NCBI RefSeq assembly: GCF_000213175.1
Contig: NW_009799102.1
Coordinates: 694,062 to 758,061, forward strand
Source of the DNA: Neurospora tetrasperma FGSC 2508
Taxonomy: Eukaryota > Ascomycota > Sordariomycetes > Sordariales > Sordariaceae
Direction: 5' to 3'
Length of the DNA stretch: 64,000 nt
Positions 1-9,600 of the stretch are shown one piece after another. Within the stretch, counting starts at the first letter, position 1. The number at the start of each line of letters is the position of its first letter. A program made the translations under genes and the position numbers. A model generated the notes under the pieces. The model did no database searches, was not told where the DNA came from, and was given only the letters and a program-made list of their open reading frames with translations.

Positions 1-1047
1 CGAAAGCCCTGGGATCGCCAATTGCAGCCTGGAATGCCAGGGTCACGGGGACTACAGGAAGACCCTTTTCGGGTGCTGCCGGCCCGATAAGCCTCAAATC
101 CACCCAATCAGTCCCTTTTGCAGGACGCTTTATGCTGACATGTAGCGTGCCATCGCGAAGCTTTTAGGGGACTAGCGCCCCCCTGAAGTGAGATCCAAGT
201 AGGACCCTGAAGCCGATCTAACGGGACCCTTGACCGTCCATCTTCTTCCCTCCAATACCACCTACGTCAGCAACGGACGACAATTTTTATTTTCTTGACC
301 TTCCAATAATTCGGTGCGTTCATAGAATGCTCTGGATCTAACGGAGCCGCATTGGATTGATGACATCCAGAATAGTTCATCCGTAAATCTGCCTCGCGAG
401 TTCATGCCACGGAATCTGGGGAGACTTCCAGTGGTCCAACACCGTCCAAGGCGTCCTCTGGTTCGCATGTTCACCACCAGCTCTTCACTCCCGTAGATGA
501 ACCCGGACACACGACTACCATAACCAGCGTTTAGGGATCCCTTTCCGTTATATATAGGTGTACCTTTTCGAAACGCTAGCTTCGTGGGATATCGTGTTGG
601 ACCGTTATCTTGTCCATGTAGCCGACACTCCAACACTGCTGCCCTGTATCAGTCTGATCGACGTCGCGGTCAACTAGGAGAAAAAATACTTGAAACAGAC
701 AACCCAATGGGCCGATTTCTAACCACACCGAAGGGATCATCGCTCACATGGCCCGTTGGTGGTTGAGTTGTCCTCTCTGCCATGGTTTTCAAAAAATGCC
801 GAAGCAGGAAATGCCGTATCCTCATCCGTTCTCCGGCTCACAATGCCGCAGAGCCGTCATGGCATTCAGTAGTACCTTGTGGTATCCTCGTGAACACTGC
901 TGGCATATATAAACTGAAACGATTTTCCTGATGCCGAAAAAAAGCAATCAGACAAGCCGACATCAGTGATCAGAGCCCTGGGATCTCCGCCGCTTTCTCA
1001 TCACCGCAGCCACTCAAACAAAACAAGAACCGAAAATACCATTCGAC
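1..1047. other. Intergenic, no gene recognised
   Basis: No reading frame here has a convincing protein, intron pattern or motif. A reverse-strand open frame (262-636) has no recognisable features. The only supported signal is the TATA element at 906-913, listed separately. Confidence 0.5.
906..913 (+). promoter_or_regulatory. TATA box upstream of the small gene at 1048
   Basis: TATATAAA lies 135 nt upstream of the ATG at 1048 and is followed by an A/C-rich leader typical of fungal 5' UTRs. It supports a promoter reading rightwards, but no transcript is known. Confidence 0.45.
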
Positions 1048-1411
1048 ATGTCTAGCCCATCGCCACCCCAATCCACACAAGCATCTCTCAGTCGTATTCC
1101 GCCACATGTGCTACAGATGATTGAAGGGACGTCCGGAGTTCCAAGTCACGGGCCTTACACCTCTATCCTGAGGTGCAATGGTGAGATAACTGCTAGACTC
1201 TCGTCGTCGTCGTCCTGATTCTTAATCTGTTAAGAGTTCTCCTGGGACGGGACGAGCGCCAATTCCTACATTCCAGTGGCTGGAAGTCATTCACGGGTAA
1301 GTAATATCGTATTCCAGCTTGTTCGGATGCTAATCCCCAACAGAACCCGTCTTCGATCATTACGAGCGCAACAAAGGGGTCGACAGTAAAGAGACGACCA
1401 TGATATCATAG
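1048..1411 (+). CDS. Tentative small three-exon gene, 86 residues, unknown
   Basis: I do not recognise this protein. The proposed exons are 1048-1180, 1237-1296 and 1344-1411. Intron 1 has a GTGAGA donor and a CTGAT branch site. Intron 2 (1297-1343, 47 nt) has GTAAGT, a GCTAATC branch site and CAG. The last two exons read in a frame with strongly C/G-biased third positions, as in real genes of this organism. The weak point is the intron 1 acceptor. The better coding frame needs GAG at 1236; the better splice site, AAG at 1234, gives a different 84-residue protein ending at 1403. An upstream TATA box supports transcription. It could also be a non-coding RNA or a chance frame. Confidence 0.35.
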
Positions 1412-2279
1412 CAGACAGTGCGATAGAAGAGGTTGCGGTTCGAAACTTTTACAGATCCCTTCAAGGAAAGGGGGCATGGGAGAGACAGGGCAAGGACTGA
1501 TGATGATGGGTGATATGAATGTTGGAGAGTACACTGTCGACTAGTCGAAGCTATGCGCATTTGATAGGAGTTAGGCTGAATAGACATATCCATCACATCG
1601 TACCATGTCCCTACTTCATTGCGTTGTCTGAAACATGTTCCGTCGTTGTTTCCATTAGAGATTTCAGGTCTCGGGGAACATTTATGAACAAGTGGTCCGG
1701 ATATCGTTCAGTAGTGCAATGTCCTATTCCACTAGTTATCACGTTGAATTGATGCGCGGAAGATCCAATAAGTGTCGGGGGATAAGATGATGTTTTGATG
1801 AAACGAGGATATGTGACAGTCTCGGAGAGCTCGTATTGATTCGGGCGTGTCAGCCACTCCACTTCATTAAGCCACAAGCGAAGACTGGCAGTCGCAAAGC
1901 TACATAATCTGAATGGACAAAGGGAAGTGGGTTCGGTTCCAAAGTTTCACATGAATATCGTCTAATTTGATCGAGAAGGGACATTCATGAATGAGTGATG
2001 GTTGAGAAAGAGTTGCATCGTGAACCGTGTCTGAGGGTCCTGATAGGGCACCTAACAAATAGCAGCCATTGGCCAATCCTAAACCGCTGTAATCACTAAT
2101 TCGCAGTGAAACAAGACTATGACGTAACCAAACAGGGACCAGCTCACAACCTTTTTTCGACCTCAGTCTTACCTAACCTTAACCGCCCCCCTCTCCACTC
2201 TTCCCTTCATGTCATCTCAATGTAAACAAAACCAAACATGCAACAACCCCCGGCAGTTTGAGTGGCTCACCAAAACAAC
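1412..2279. other. Intergenic, nothing recognised; pyrophosphatase upstream region
   Basis: I see no coding frame with supporting features. The last 200 nt become C/T-rich, as is usual just upstream of fungal start codons. Confidence 0.5.
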
Positions 2280-3564
2280 ATGGCGTCCTTCCCCCAACAT
2301 CACCACGGTGGTAATCACCACAACAGCGACAACCACTCCGACCACGACAGTGACAACGACACCAAAATCAAATACACCCTCTCCAAATCCGGCCGTCCCT
2401 ACACCCTCTCCCACAAAATTTATTTCCTCCGCACATCCTCCTCTTCCTCCTCCTCCTCCTCCTCCTCCTCCTCCTCCTCCTCCTCCTCCTCCTCCTCCGA
2501 TGACAACAACGACGACGGAAAGCATCCAAAAACCATCCCCATCTCCCCCTTCCACGACATCCCCCTCTTCCACTCCCGCCACCAAGAAATCTACAACATG
2601 ATCGTCGAAATCCCCCGCTGGTCCCAAGCCAAATTCGAAATCTCGCGCTCTTTACCTCTGAACCCCATCGTCCAAGACGTTTTATCCGCCCATCCCAACC
2701 AACCCCGGTTCGTGCCTAACCTGTTTCCTTACAAGGGATATCTCTGGAACTACGGCTGTCTGCCGCAGACGTGGGAGTCGCCGCACTACAAGGGTCCAGA
2801 CGCGGACGCGGCGGAGGGCGCAAGGGGGGATAACGACCCGATTGATGCGTGTGAGATTGGTACGCGCGTGGCGTACACGGGGGAGGTGAAGCAGGTGAAG
2901 GTGCTGGGGGTTTTGGGACTGGTGGATGCGGGGGAGATGGATTGGAAGGTGTTGGTGGTGGATGTGAGGGATAAGCTTGCCCAAAAGGTGGATGATGTAA
3001 AGGATGTGGAGAGGGAGTGTCCGGGGTTGTTGGAGGCGACGAGGGATTGGTTCACGTGGTATGGGGTTCCGGAGGGGAGGAAGAAGAATAGGTTTGCGTT
3101 GGGCGGGGAGTGGAAAGGGAGGGAGTATGCGGTTGGGGTGATTAAGGAGTGTGAGGGGATGTGGGAGGAGTTGGTGAGGGGGGAGGTGGAGGGAAGTGAG
3201 GATGTTTGTTTGTGAGTGTTGCCTGTTGTTTTTTTCTTCGTTTCCTTGTCGTTGATGCTGACAATTGTGAATACCTAGGAAAAACACGACGCTGGATGGA
3301 ACGCCGGGAAAGGTCGATCCGGAGAGTGTCAAGTTGCCGCCGAATGAGGACTTGCCGCCTGCCGAGGTGGAGCAGGATTTGGAGGAGGTAGCCTACGTGG
3401 ATAGGAAGAAGGGGGATGAAGATGAAGATGAGGTCGGTACTGAGGATAAGGGGACGAATTACGAGGAAGACAGCATGACACATGATGACGAATGGGACGA
3501 TTTAGCGAACGATTCTGCCCTCGACGACCTGAAAATGCTGAACGTCAACTTGAACTTCTGGTGA
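2280..3564 (+). CDS. Inorganic pyrophosphatase, family I, with poly-Ser insertion
   Basis: Soluble pyrophosphatase, which hydrolyses PPi to two phosphates with Mg2+ and pulls biosynthetic reactions forward. The exons are 2280-3211 and 3279-3564, joined across a 67-nt intron (GTGAGT donor, GCTGAC branch, CTAG acceptor), giving 405 residues. The core family landmarks are in order: PFHDIPL (about 89-95), VEIPRW, FPYKGYLWNYG, PQTWESP, then the signature GDNDPID (183-189) with its metal-binding aspartates, GEVKQVKVLG and DWKVLVVDV. Two features are unusual. A run of 21 Ser codons (residues 53-73) separates the first strands from the PFHDIP segment, and a long acidic tail follows the catalytic core, so the protein exceeds the usual length of about 290. 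The ATG at 2280 is the first in frame; the frame upstream has only a GTG. There is no clear mitochondrial presequence, so a cytosolic enzyme is likely, perhaps a second paralogue. Confidence 0.9.
2436..2498 (+). repeat. In-frame TCC/TCT trinucleotide repeat (21 Ser codons)
   Basis: Twenty-one consecutive codons are TCC, with one TCT near the start. The tract lies inside the pyrophosphatase coding exon and is in frame, so length changes by whole units would not break the gene. The opposite strand and the +1 frame give poly-Gly and poly-Pro shadow frames. Confidence 0.95.
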
Positions 3565-3864
3565 TGGGGATGATGATGCTTGGGTAAGGTCTGCTGGCGG
3601 AACATTGACTTGAGTTTGCGGTGATGGTAATGGGCAGGTTTGAAAAAACATTGTAGGGCATCGTCACTGGTTTGTTATTTGGAGTTTTGTTTTCAGGAAT
3701 CATCTCACCATCAGATCATCACAGGAAAACAGCACAGGGATGGAAACCAATACCGCTATTTAATCTGATCAAAATGTCACTCGTTAGCCTTATCACATTT
3801 ACAACTTTCTACCAACCCCCCGCCCATCACTCAACTAGTAAGTCCACCACCACACACTCCATCA
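3565..3864. other. Intergenic between pyrophosphatase and coiled-coil gene
   Basis: About 300 nt hold the 3' end of one gene and the leader of the next. An upstream ATG at 3774 starts a short frame that does not join the next CDS unless a GTAAGT at 3838 is used as a donor; I could not find a matching acceptor. Confidence 0.4.
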
Positions 3865-5088
3865 ATGCAACAACTCCCCTGCGGCTGCTGCCGCGTCGGC
3901 CGCCGCAACTGCATCGAGCCCAACTGCCCCCGCGAATCCGAAATCTCCCAGAACAACCTCTTCTTCTGCCCCGTCGCCCGCGAGCGCAACCTCCACCGCA
4001 CCGGCGAACCCGAACTCTGTCCCGTCGAGCTGCCCGCAGCCAGCTACACGCAGATTGCCCACACAGGAAGGTGTGCCAAGCATCGGAAAGAGATGGAGGA
4101 TAATTTGCAGAGAGAGAAAAGGAGGGAGCAGAAAGAGAAAGAGAAGAGGAGGAGGGAGTTGGAACAGGAGAGGGAAAAAGAGGAGAGGGCGAGGAGGAGA
4201 GTTAGTAATTTGGGCTCGATTCGGGAGGGGGTGGTTGAGACTGGACATGGAAGGGGGAGTGGGAGTGGGATGGATGCGAACGAGCTGTTGCATTTGAATG
4301 CGGTGCTGGATGCTCGTGAGAGGGCGAGGAGTACGCAAGGTGTGGAGGTGGAGCGGGGTGTGGAAGTGGTGCGTGAGAGTGGGCTGGGATGGGTGGATGA
4401 GGGATTAGAGAACTTGACGCTGGATGATGAGAGGGAGAAGACGGTGGTGGCGCAGGAGGAACAGGGAAAGGGGGAGGAAAAAGAAAAAGAAGAAAAGGAG
4501 GAAAAGGAGGAAGAGGAACAATTGGCAAAGTGGAATCACAGGACGAAGGAAGACAGGGAAAAGAGGTATAAAGAAAAAAGTAAGGAAGAGAGAGAGATGA
4601 TGGAGAGGGCAAGGAAAAGGTACACTGGCATTGATGCCTTGGGAAAAGTCAAAGCGGCAACGACCATGTTGGAAGAAATGGTAGCAAAGGAATGGGATGA
4701 AGATGCTAGTGATGGTAATGAGGGAATGCCTGAGGCACAGAGAGTCTCAGAGGCACTCCGGCGTCGTAAAAATGAGACGAACCGGGAGCTGAGCTCATTG
4801 ATGGCTAACCGTAGTGTTTCCGGGAACTCCATGCTCCGGCCCGCTGGTGATCGACCGGCCGGAGATGGGGCACGGAGAGTCTCGGGGCCGCTGCGGCGTC
4901 ATGGGAATGAAACTGACCCGAACATAAGCTCAGTTGTGACTGGCCATTCGAGTAGGAGTGTCTCTGGGAACTCAGTGGCCCGACTGGCTGGGGGTGCTAG
5001 GCCCGCCGGAGGTGCCTATGAGGACGTTGATGATGAGGTCAATAGAAGGGTGGATGAGGATGGGGGCAATTTGTGTGATATGGATTAG
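3865..5088 (+). CDS. Hypothetical protein, Cys-rich N-terminus and charged coiled coil
   Basis: An intronless frame of 407 residues that I cannot assign to a named family. The first 75 residues carry eight or nine spaced cysteines, starting CGCCRVGRRNC and ending in GRCAKHRK, which looks like a small structural or metal-binding module. Then comes a long Glu/Lys/Arg-rich stretch (about 75-115 and 190-245) with heptad-like spacing, predicting coiled coil. Near the C-terminus two similar segments occur, each with RRVSGPLRR/RVSEALRR followed by NRSVSGNS or SRSVSGNS, an internal duplication of about 55 residues. The start was chosen because the Cys-rich module begins immediately after it. There is no signal peptide or membrane segment. 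A nuclear or cytoplasmic scaffold is possible, but that is a guess. Confidence 0.75.
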   Translation: MQQLPCGCCRVGRRNCIEPNCPRESEISQNNLFFCPVARERNLHRTGEPELCPVELPAASYTQIAHTGRCAKHRKEMEDNLQREKRREQKEKEKRRRELEQEREKEERARRRVSNLGSIREGVVETGHGRGSGSGMDANELLHLNAVLDARERARSTQGVEVERGVEVVRESGLGWVDEGLENLTLDDEREKTVVAQEEQGKGEEKEKEEKEEKEEEEQLAKWNHRTKEDREKRYKEKSKEEREMMERARKRYTGIDALGKVKAATTMLEEMVAKEWDEDASDGNEGMPEAQRVSEALRRRKNETNRELSSLMANRSVSGNSMLRPAGDRPAGDGARRVSGPLRRHGNETDPNISSVVTGHSSRSVSGNSVARLAGGARPAGGAYEDVDDEVNRRVDEDGGNLCDMD

Positions 5089-5283
5089 TGAGGTAGTCTA
5101 GTTGGGTATTACCAAAGTTTGAATTAACCTTACAATTCTGACGGTACGTCCACTGTCATCGGTGGATGAGTCTGGTTGTTGCATGTTCCTGCTGCGATGT
5201 GTGACCGATTGTGCTGGTAACTACACCTGGTCAAATGCACATTATGAGCTCAAAACTTAGTGCTTTTAAACATCCAATTACAA
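5089..5283. other. Short intergenic before tRNA-Pro
   Basis: About 195 nt with no feature beyond the 3' flank of the coiled-coil gene and the 5' flank of the tRNA. Confidence 0.5.
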
Positions 5284-5373
5284 GGGCCGCTGGTCTAGTG
5301 GTATGATTCTCGCTTAGGGTTCAATCCTGAGCATTCTTGCGAGAGGTCCCGGGTTCAATCCCCGGGTGGCCCC
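5284..5373 (+). tRNA. tRNA-Pro(AGG) with an 18-nt intron
   Basis: The acceptor arms GGGCCGC (5284-5290) and GTGGCCC (5366-5372) pair, with discriminator C at 5373 as in eukaryotic tRNA-Pro. The anticodon stem CTCGC/GCGAG and anticodon AGG (5316-5318) are intact. An intron of 18 nt (5320-5337) sits after nucleotide 37, the canonical eukaryotic position. The T arm GGTTCAATCCC doubles as the B box. T runs shortly downstream (from about 5378) would terminate RNA polymerase III. Confidence 0.95.
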
Positions 5374-5728
5374 ATTCTTTTTCATCTTTTTCTATGACTG
5401 ATTGCAGTCATCTTTTGCATTTTCTACCTAATCTATTAATCCTTTCACCGTTTGTTCAGTTTTTGTTCCATCTAACCAATCCTTTTTGCACGTAGTTATA
5501 GCATGGGTTGCTTTTTTTTCGTTCTTGGAGAGCTGTGTAAAATGGGAGAGTCGCAACAGCATTGCACGAGGAAAGATGCTAACGAGAACCGATTAGAAGG
5601 TGCGGTCCGTGTACTGGGTGGATAAAAGCTGCAAACTGAATTTCGCTGGGATTCCTGTACTTCTTCTTTTTAACCACAACAACCAATCTACCTAAAAATC
5701 ATCACTTCTTTTTTTTTTTTGGGCCGAT
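5374..5728. other. Intergenic containing the left direct repeat
   Basis: The stretch holds T-rich tracts downstream of the tRNA and the left copy of the 110-bp repeat (5486-5595), described separately. No gene is seen. Confidence 0.5.
5486..5595 (+). repeat. Left copy of diverged direct repeat flanking the SNTX-like gene
   Basis: This segment aligns over about 110 nt with 10508-10619, directly downstream of the stop of the large gene. Shared blocks include GTTCTTGG(A/G)GAGCTGTGT, GCATTGCA and AACGAGAACCGA; by eye about three quarters of positions match. Similarity fades on both sides. It is therefore a copy of the gene's 3' flank placed about 1.1 kb upstream of the gene. Confidence 0.8.
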
Positions 5729-6028
5729 ATGTCGTACGCTTACAACAAACGTACCATCACTACCAAGCATGTTGACTCAATTGTTGCAGCGCCTAGGTTT
5801 CGAGCCCAGAACATCATTGTCTCGTCCCCGCTACCCTATGCGCATTTTACTCTGCGGCCGTTCCTGCTGGTTGCAGCCACCGCCGCCGCTAGGTTGTTAC
5901 CAGCACGGTGAGTTCAGCTGCTCGGAGGCTGACTGACTAGTTTGCGTGCCAGGGGGCCAATTCGTAGGCTTGTTGCCGTGTTATGTCTTGTGGTTGATGA
6001 GGAAGAAGCCTGCATTGGCGCTATCTGA
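5729..6028 (+). CDS. Tentative small two-exon gene, 84 residues, unknown
   Basis: Exon 1 is 5729-5907 and exon 2 is 5953-6028, with a 45-nt intron carrying GTGAGT, a GCTGACTGAC branch region and GTGCCAG. The frame continues across the junction and ends at TGA. The product is basic and partly hydrophobic, with no recognised domain. A T-rich leader precedes the ATG. It lies between the left repeat and the SNTX-like gene, so it may be a remnant of whatever the duplication left behind, or a chance frame with lucky splice signals. Confidence 0.3.
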
Positions 6029-6691
6029 CGCCATTGGCTTCTTGCCTCCAATGAGCATGTGGGCAGCGAGCTGAATGATGCAGGTCTCCGCAAATCTAGA
6101 CCCGCGGCGCACTCTCCTCCATCATGACCGGATGCCTTACTCTTCCAAGACCCACATGTATCTTCGGCTCAGGAGCGATTCATTGCCCGTGGCTTCTGTG
6201 GAAAGTAGGGACTCTCACGCCACTTCTTCAACGGAAGTTCTCTAGCTTCCAGACCAGCATGGATACAGCCATGGATGCACACCTGGCTGAGCTATTCAGT
6301 GTGGAAGATCTCTTTTGGTTAGGGCGGCCGTTGCTCAGCTTGCCACATGCGTTCTATTTGGGCAAGACATGAATGAACCAAGGCTTCAATATCATACAAT
6401 ATCTGCAAGAGAAGAAGCACCTTGCCTGGTTGGAGCATCGGAGCTGACTCGATAGTCGCTTGGATGGTGGCAGGGTCAGGGACCATCCGGTATCATGGGG
6501 TTTTGACCTTTCAAGTCGATGTTTCTTCCCGAATATCCTCAGAATTTGATCTTTTCACTTCACTCAGGATCGATTGAGCCATATCGACGGGTTTCTCTCT
6601 CATCACCATCACTTCTCATCTTGCTAAGTCAGTTTGTATGTCCCTTCGACTCCACACCTACCTCCGCTGACCAAGAATAGAACCAGACACG
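6029..6691. other. Upstream region of the SNTX-like gene
   Basis: About 660 nt with one open frame (6124-6372) that has no recognisable features. The last 60 nt contain a likely 5'-UTR intron, listed next. No clear TATA box is seen. Confidence 0.45.
6636..6680 (+). other. Probable 5'-UTR intron of the SNTX-like gene
   Basis: A 45-nt interval with GTATGT donor, CCGCTGACC branch sequence and AATAG acceptor ends 11 nt before the ATG at 6692. All three signals match fungal consensus and spacing. It lies outside the coding frame. Confidence 0.6.
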
Positions 6692-9600
6692 ATGGATGCA
6701 ATCAACAGCAGTGCCAAAGAGTTTGAGGTATTCGCTCTTCAGCCAGCTCTCGGGCAGAATATCCAGCTCGGGATGCTGTACGACGTTCGCAGCCAGCAGT
6801 TCTTTAGCGGCATTTCGCTTTGGAAAGACTCGGAAGTGAATGCCACACAGGCTGTCGACGACAAGAAGGTCCAAAGCGCCGATTATCGGTTCACATACTC
6901 GCTCGACGAGGCCCGAAACGACAACTCGCTCAGTATTGAGGGATCGTTGGCTCTGGATCTCAAAGCTTTCAGCGCCGAAGGATCAGCAAAGTATCTGAGC
7001 GAGAAGAAGTCCAGCAAGCACGAGGCACGACTCAATGTGTCTTGCACCATTGAGCGCAGAACACGCCGCATTCCCATGGAGGTTCTTTCCAAGATGACGT
7101 ACGAGAAGCAGCTCGATAGTCCTTTCTACACCCACTTTGTCTCCGAAGTGGTTGAGGGCGCGAGCGCAACGCTCACCTTTGCTCGTTCCTGCTCGTCGGA
7201 AGAAGAAGCCAAAGAGATTACAGGCAAGCTCAAGATCAAGGTCGTCTCGATCCCCGTCAGCGGAAGTGCCAAAGTCGAGTTCAAGGAGGGGTCCGAGAAG
7301 CTCATGGAAAACGTCAAGATTTCGTACAGCGGCGCCATGGCGGAGAATGTCGCCAGCCTCGAAGACGCCCAACGAGTTGCCAAGGAGATGCCCTCAAAGC
7401 TCATGACGCAGATGAATACGCTCAAGTACAAGCTGCTGCCGCTCTCCCTCCTCGACAGCAAGGCGAACAAGCTAATCCGCAGCATCGATACCGGCCTCAT
7501 CACCAAGACTGCTGAAGCTCTCAATGCAGGAAACGAGGCTACGTTGTCGCTGAAGGAGATTGCAGCGGATGAAGTGTTCCAGAAGACCTTCCCCTCCATC
7601 CGAAAGCAGATCTCAAACTTCCATAACGAATTTGCGGCGGCTGAGACCAACTTCACGTCGCAAGTTCGACAGTTGTTGCCAGAGCTGCGGGATGGCAACA
7701 CGGATGCTAATAAGAAGATTGCCGAGCTGGAGAGGGTCGTTGGCCTTCATTCACGGCGCACTGAGATTGCCCAGCAATTCGTCACCGCCAAACAAGATGA
7801 AGCCCGCATTCTTCGCGAGACAGTTGCTGCCTTGTTGGCCGACAAGTTCGAGGATCATCTGGGAGGACTCAAGAGCGGAAGCCTGGTCGACGCTGCGCCC
7901 CCCCGCCTGTTGCTGTCCATTGGAGGCGGTGCCATTGGTGTACCCACGCATCCGCTCCAGACAAGTCTCGCGTCGGCTTCTCTCGATAACCTGGACTCCG
8001 GCGACGATGCCGATCTCCCGGTCGAGGAATGGTTCGAGAACTCACAAACGCGAGCCAACCTGGCAAAATCGTGCAATGACATACGCGAACAGCGCAAGAT
8101 GGCGATCCCCGGTGTCGATGTTTCTTTTGGGGTTGCGAGCATCGCCGTAGCGACGCGCGGTGGCAAGAAGGCAAAGACCAACATTGGTGACGTGATCCTG
8201 CAGAAGGACGGCGTCCTCTCAATAGTCACAGGCATGCTCCCCAAGGCGCCATCTCGGCCGACACTCACCGTCAAAGATCAGACGCTGACTGTGAAGTGGT
8301 CTTCAAACCGTGCGGCGGAAGAAGAGACTGCGATCCCGACAACTGGCTTTGCTCTTCGGTATCGCCGGGTTCTTAATTCCAAGAGAGACGGCCCGTTCCC
8401 TCGGGCTGGGAAGAACGAGTTGTTCCGAGACGTCAGATGCCCTGCGACCGACGACACAATCGAACTCGAGGACCTGTCCGACGATTGCGACTACCAAGTC
8501 GAGCTGAGCGTGCAGACCTGCGTGGGCTCATCGCCTTGGAGCCCCAAGGCTGTCGAGCGCACCCAGAGACACATGACTGAACCCGGCAACATGCTTGATT
8601 TCTTCTTCAGCAATAAGGCCAAGCTCACTGCTACGCCGACTTCGAACAGCAGCAAGCCGTGGGATTTTGACAAAGACAGGAATGCGCTTTTCCTCGGCTA
8701 CACGGAATGCCTCGAGCGGAAGACCAACGTCAAGGGTTTCCAAGACGAGGTTGCAGTGCGCATAGTCGATGTCGCCACCGAGTACAAGCCAGAGATCCAG
8801 TTTCCGGCGCTCGAAAAAATCAACGAAACCATTGTCGCCGTCTTCATCGGCCCTAGCGGAGCTGGCAAGAGCACGCAAATCAATGCATTTGTGTCCTACC
8901 TCCTCGGCGGTGGGGTGGACGACCCAGCTCGCGTTCTTCTCATCGACGATCGCAAATTCAAACAGTCCGCATCGGTTACGCAGCTGGTCACTTGCTTCCG
9001 CATCCGACCGTTTGCGCCTGTCTTTGAAAACAAGACGCTGATGATTGTCGACACGCCTGGCTACGGAGGCTCCCGAGGTGTTGAGGGCGATGCCTTCGTC
9101 ACCGCAGCCATGTCCGAGTTCTTTGGCACGGTCAGTCATGTCAACAGCGTCATCTTTGTCTGCAAGGCCAACGAGATGCGCACAACGATCCTCAGCCCTG
9201 TCACCACCTATGTCTTCTCTCTGTTCGCAAAAGACGTCCGCAAATGCCTCCGCACGCTATACACCTTCAGCGATGACGGCAAGGTCCCTGCTCACGACAC
9301 CCTCGAAGAACTTCAGTGGCCGGTCGAGAACGGCGAGGTTCAAGTCAACAACTCAGCTTTCGGGCTCGATCTACAAGGTCGCGAGGTTGACAGGAATATC
9401 AGAAGCCAGTGGATCGACTCAATCAAGGGACAGTTCCGGTTGCAGGAAATGCTCCTCAAGATGACACCTGTGCCAACAGCAGGCAGCGCCGAGGTGACCA
9501 AGAAGCGAATGCAGCTTGAAGAGAAATGCCAGCTTGCCGAGGGCAAGATCATGAAGACTGCCAATGATGCGCAGTTGATCATTGCCCAGCTGAAAAGCCT

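Noticed and set aside
2209-2601. 130-codon plus-strand frame rich in Thr and Pro
   Set aside because: It is the +1 shadow of the Ser-repeat part of the pyrophosphatase gene; its poly-Pro run comes from the same TCC tract.
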